Notes under the pieces: model-generated
Seen by the model: the letters and a program-made list of their open reading frames with translations, nothing else
Told to the model about the DNA's origin: nothing
The model's database searches: none
Part shown: positions 63,835-64,000 of the stretch, piece by piece
How positions within the stretch are numbered: the stretch's first letter is position 1
How the letters are laid out: the number at the start of each line of letters is the position of its first letter
From: Aestuariimicrobium ganziense
GTDB taxonomy: Bacteria; Actinomycetota; Actinomycetes; Propionibacteriales; Propionibacteriaceae
DNA: 64,000 nucleotides
Direction: 5' to 3'
NCBI RefSeq assembly: GCF_015352975.1
Contig: NZ_JACYIZ010000005.1
Coordinates: 62,001-126,000 of the forward strand
Position numbers and translations under genes: made by a program

Positions 63835-64000
63835 ATGCTGACATCACGCCGCCACGTCCTGCTCGGGATCTCCGCCGCCGGCCTGGCCGCCCTGGCCGGG
63901 TGCTCCTCCGACGCAGGCAGCCCGTCCGGCACCCCGGGGGGACGAGTCCTCGTCCACACCACCGGACCGGTGTGGGCCGCCGTCGCCCGCGCCGTCGCCG
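63835..64000 (+). CDS. Metal ABC transporter substrate-binding lipoprotein, N-terminal fragment (ZnuA-like)
   Basis: Only the first 55 residues are present; the gene runs off the right edge. The N-terminus has a twin-Arg (SRRHVLLG), a hydrophobic stretch, and the lipobox LAGC (C23), so the protein is exported (possibly by Tat) and lipid-anchored. A Ser/Gly-rich linker and the start of a solute-binding domain follow (RVLVHTTGPVWAAVARAV), reminiscent of ZnuA/AztC-type zinc-binding proteins. The Zur-like box just upstream supports zinc. AAGG lies about 10 nt before the ATG. Confidence 0.65.
   Translation, partial: MLTSRRHVLLGISAAGLAALAGCSSDAGSPSGTPGGRVLVHTTGPVWAAVARAVA

Overview
The window is high-GC DNA with strong G/C third-position bias, dense ATGA/GTGA overlaps and many GTG starts. 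It looks like the chromosome of a high-GC Gram-positive actinobacterium. TatB, an ECF sigma/anti-sigma pair, DUF3117, a small biotinylated carrier protein and a succinylase-type Dap pathway are all actinobacterial hallmarks. A one-gene pyruvate:ferredoxin oxidoreductase suggests a facultative or low-oxygen lifestyle. A member of the Propionibacteriales is my best guess, but the sequence does not prove a genus. No rRNA, tRNA, CRISPR array, phage or insertion sequence was found.

Layout. 1-13.6 kb: the end of an archaeal-type Asp-tRNA synthetase, then mrp, tatB, anti-sigma/sigE, dapA, a biotinyl carrier, an O-methyltransferase, glgC/glgA, DUF3117, a DivIVA-like protein, a LOG-family protein, dapE, dapD and a lytic-transglycosylase-like protein. 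From what is known of Mycobacterium tuberculosis, this is the same neighbourhood as its fdxC-dapC...dapE...glgM-glgC...sigE-rseA-tatB...mrp region. 13.7-26.2 kb: an accessory block between dapD and dapC/fdxA. It holds a five-gene non-phosphorylating L-fucose pathway (- strand), two Gfo/Idh dehydrogenases and an HAD phosphatase (+), an RtcB RNA ligase behind an unusually structured leader, a DUF1361 membrane protein, and an orphan DegT aminotransferase/enolase-superfamily pair. 26.2-42.9 kb: dapC, fdxA, transporters, a VanW protein, an amino-sugar/glycoside group (nanE, pfkB-type kinase, GH4 hydrolase), aminopeptidase N, an Eis-type acetyltransferase, SppA, an exporter with a clear promoter/operator, and RarD. 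42.9-52.8 kb: nifJ with a GltD-like iron-sulfur flavoprotein, a DesK/DesR-like two-component pair, a single-HKD phospholipase D-like protein, and transketolase. 52.9-64 kb: lutABC with downstream NUDIX and HAD genes, an MFS carrier, a PAT-type acetyltransferase, a nucleobase permease coupled to a cysteine hydrolase, small membrane ORFs, a class-I amidotransferase, a TauE/SafE protein, and the start of a zinc-type binding lipoprotein behind a Zur/Fur-like box.

How it fits together. The fucose enzymes should yield pyruvate plus L-lactate. LutABC oxidises L-lactate to pyruvate, and NifJ oxidises pyruvate to acetyl-CoA with reduction of ferredoxin, so one 64-kb stretch could carry a sugar to acetyl-CoA. 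dapA, dapE, dapD and dapC supply diaminopimelate and lysine.

Regulation visible by eye. Many genes have a TAnnnT-like -10 box only 6-7 nt before the start codon, which suggests leaderless transcripts. Several intergenic gaps hold long hairpins, some sharing a core motif. The most intriguing unexplained structure is the region of about 290 nt before rtcB: two nested RNA hairpins and an alternative stem that would mask the Shine-Dalgarno. All structural and promoter calls were made by eye, without folding software or database searches.
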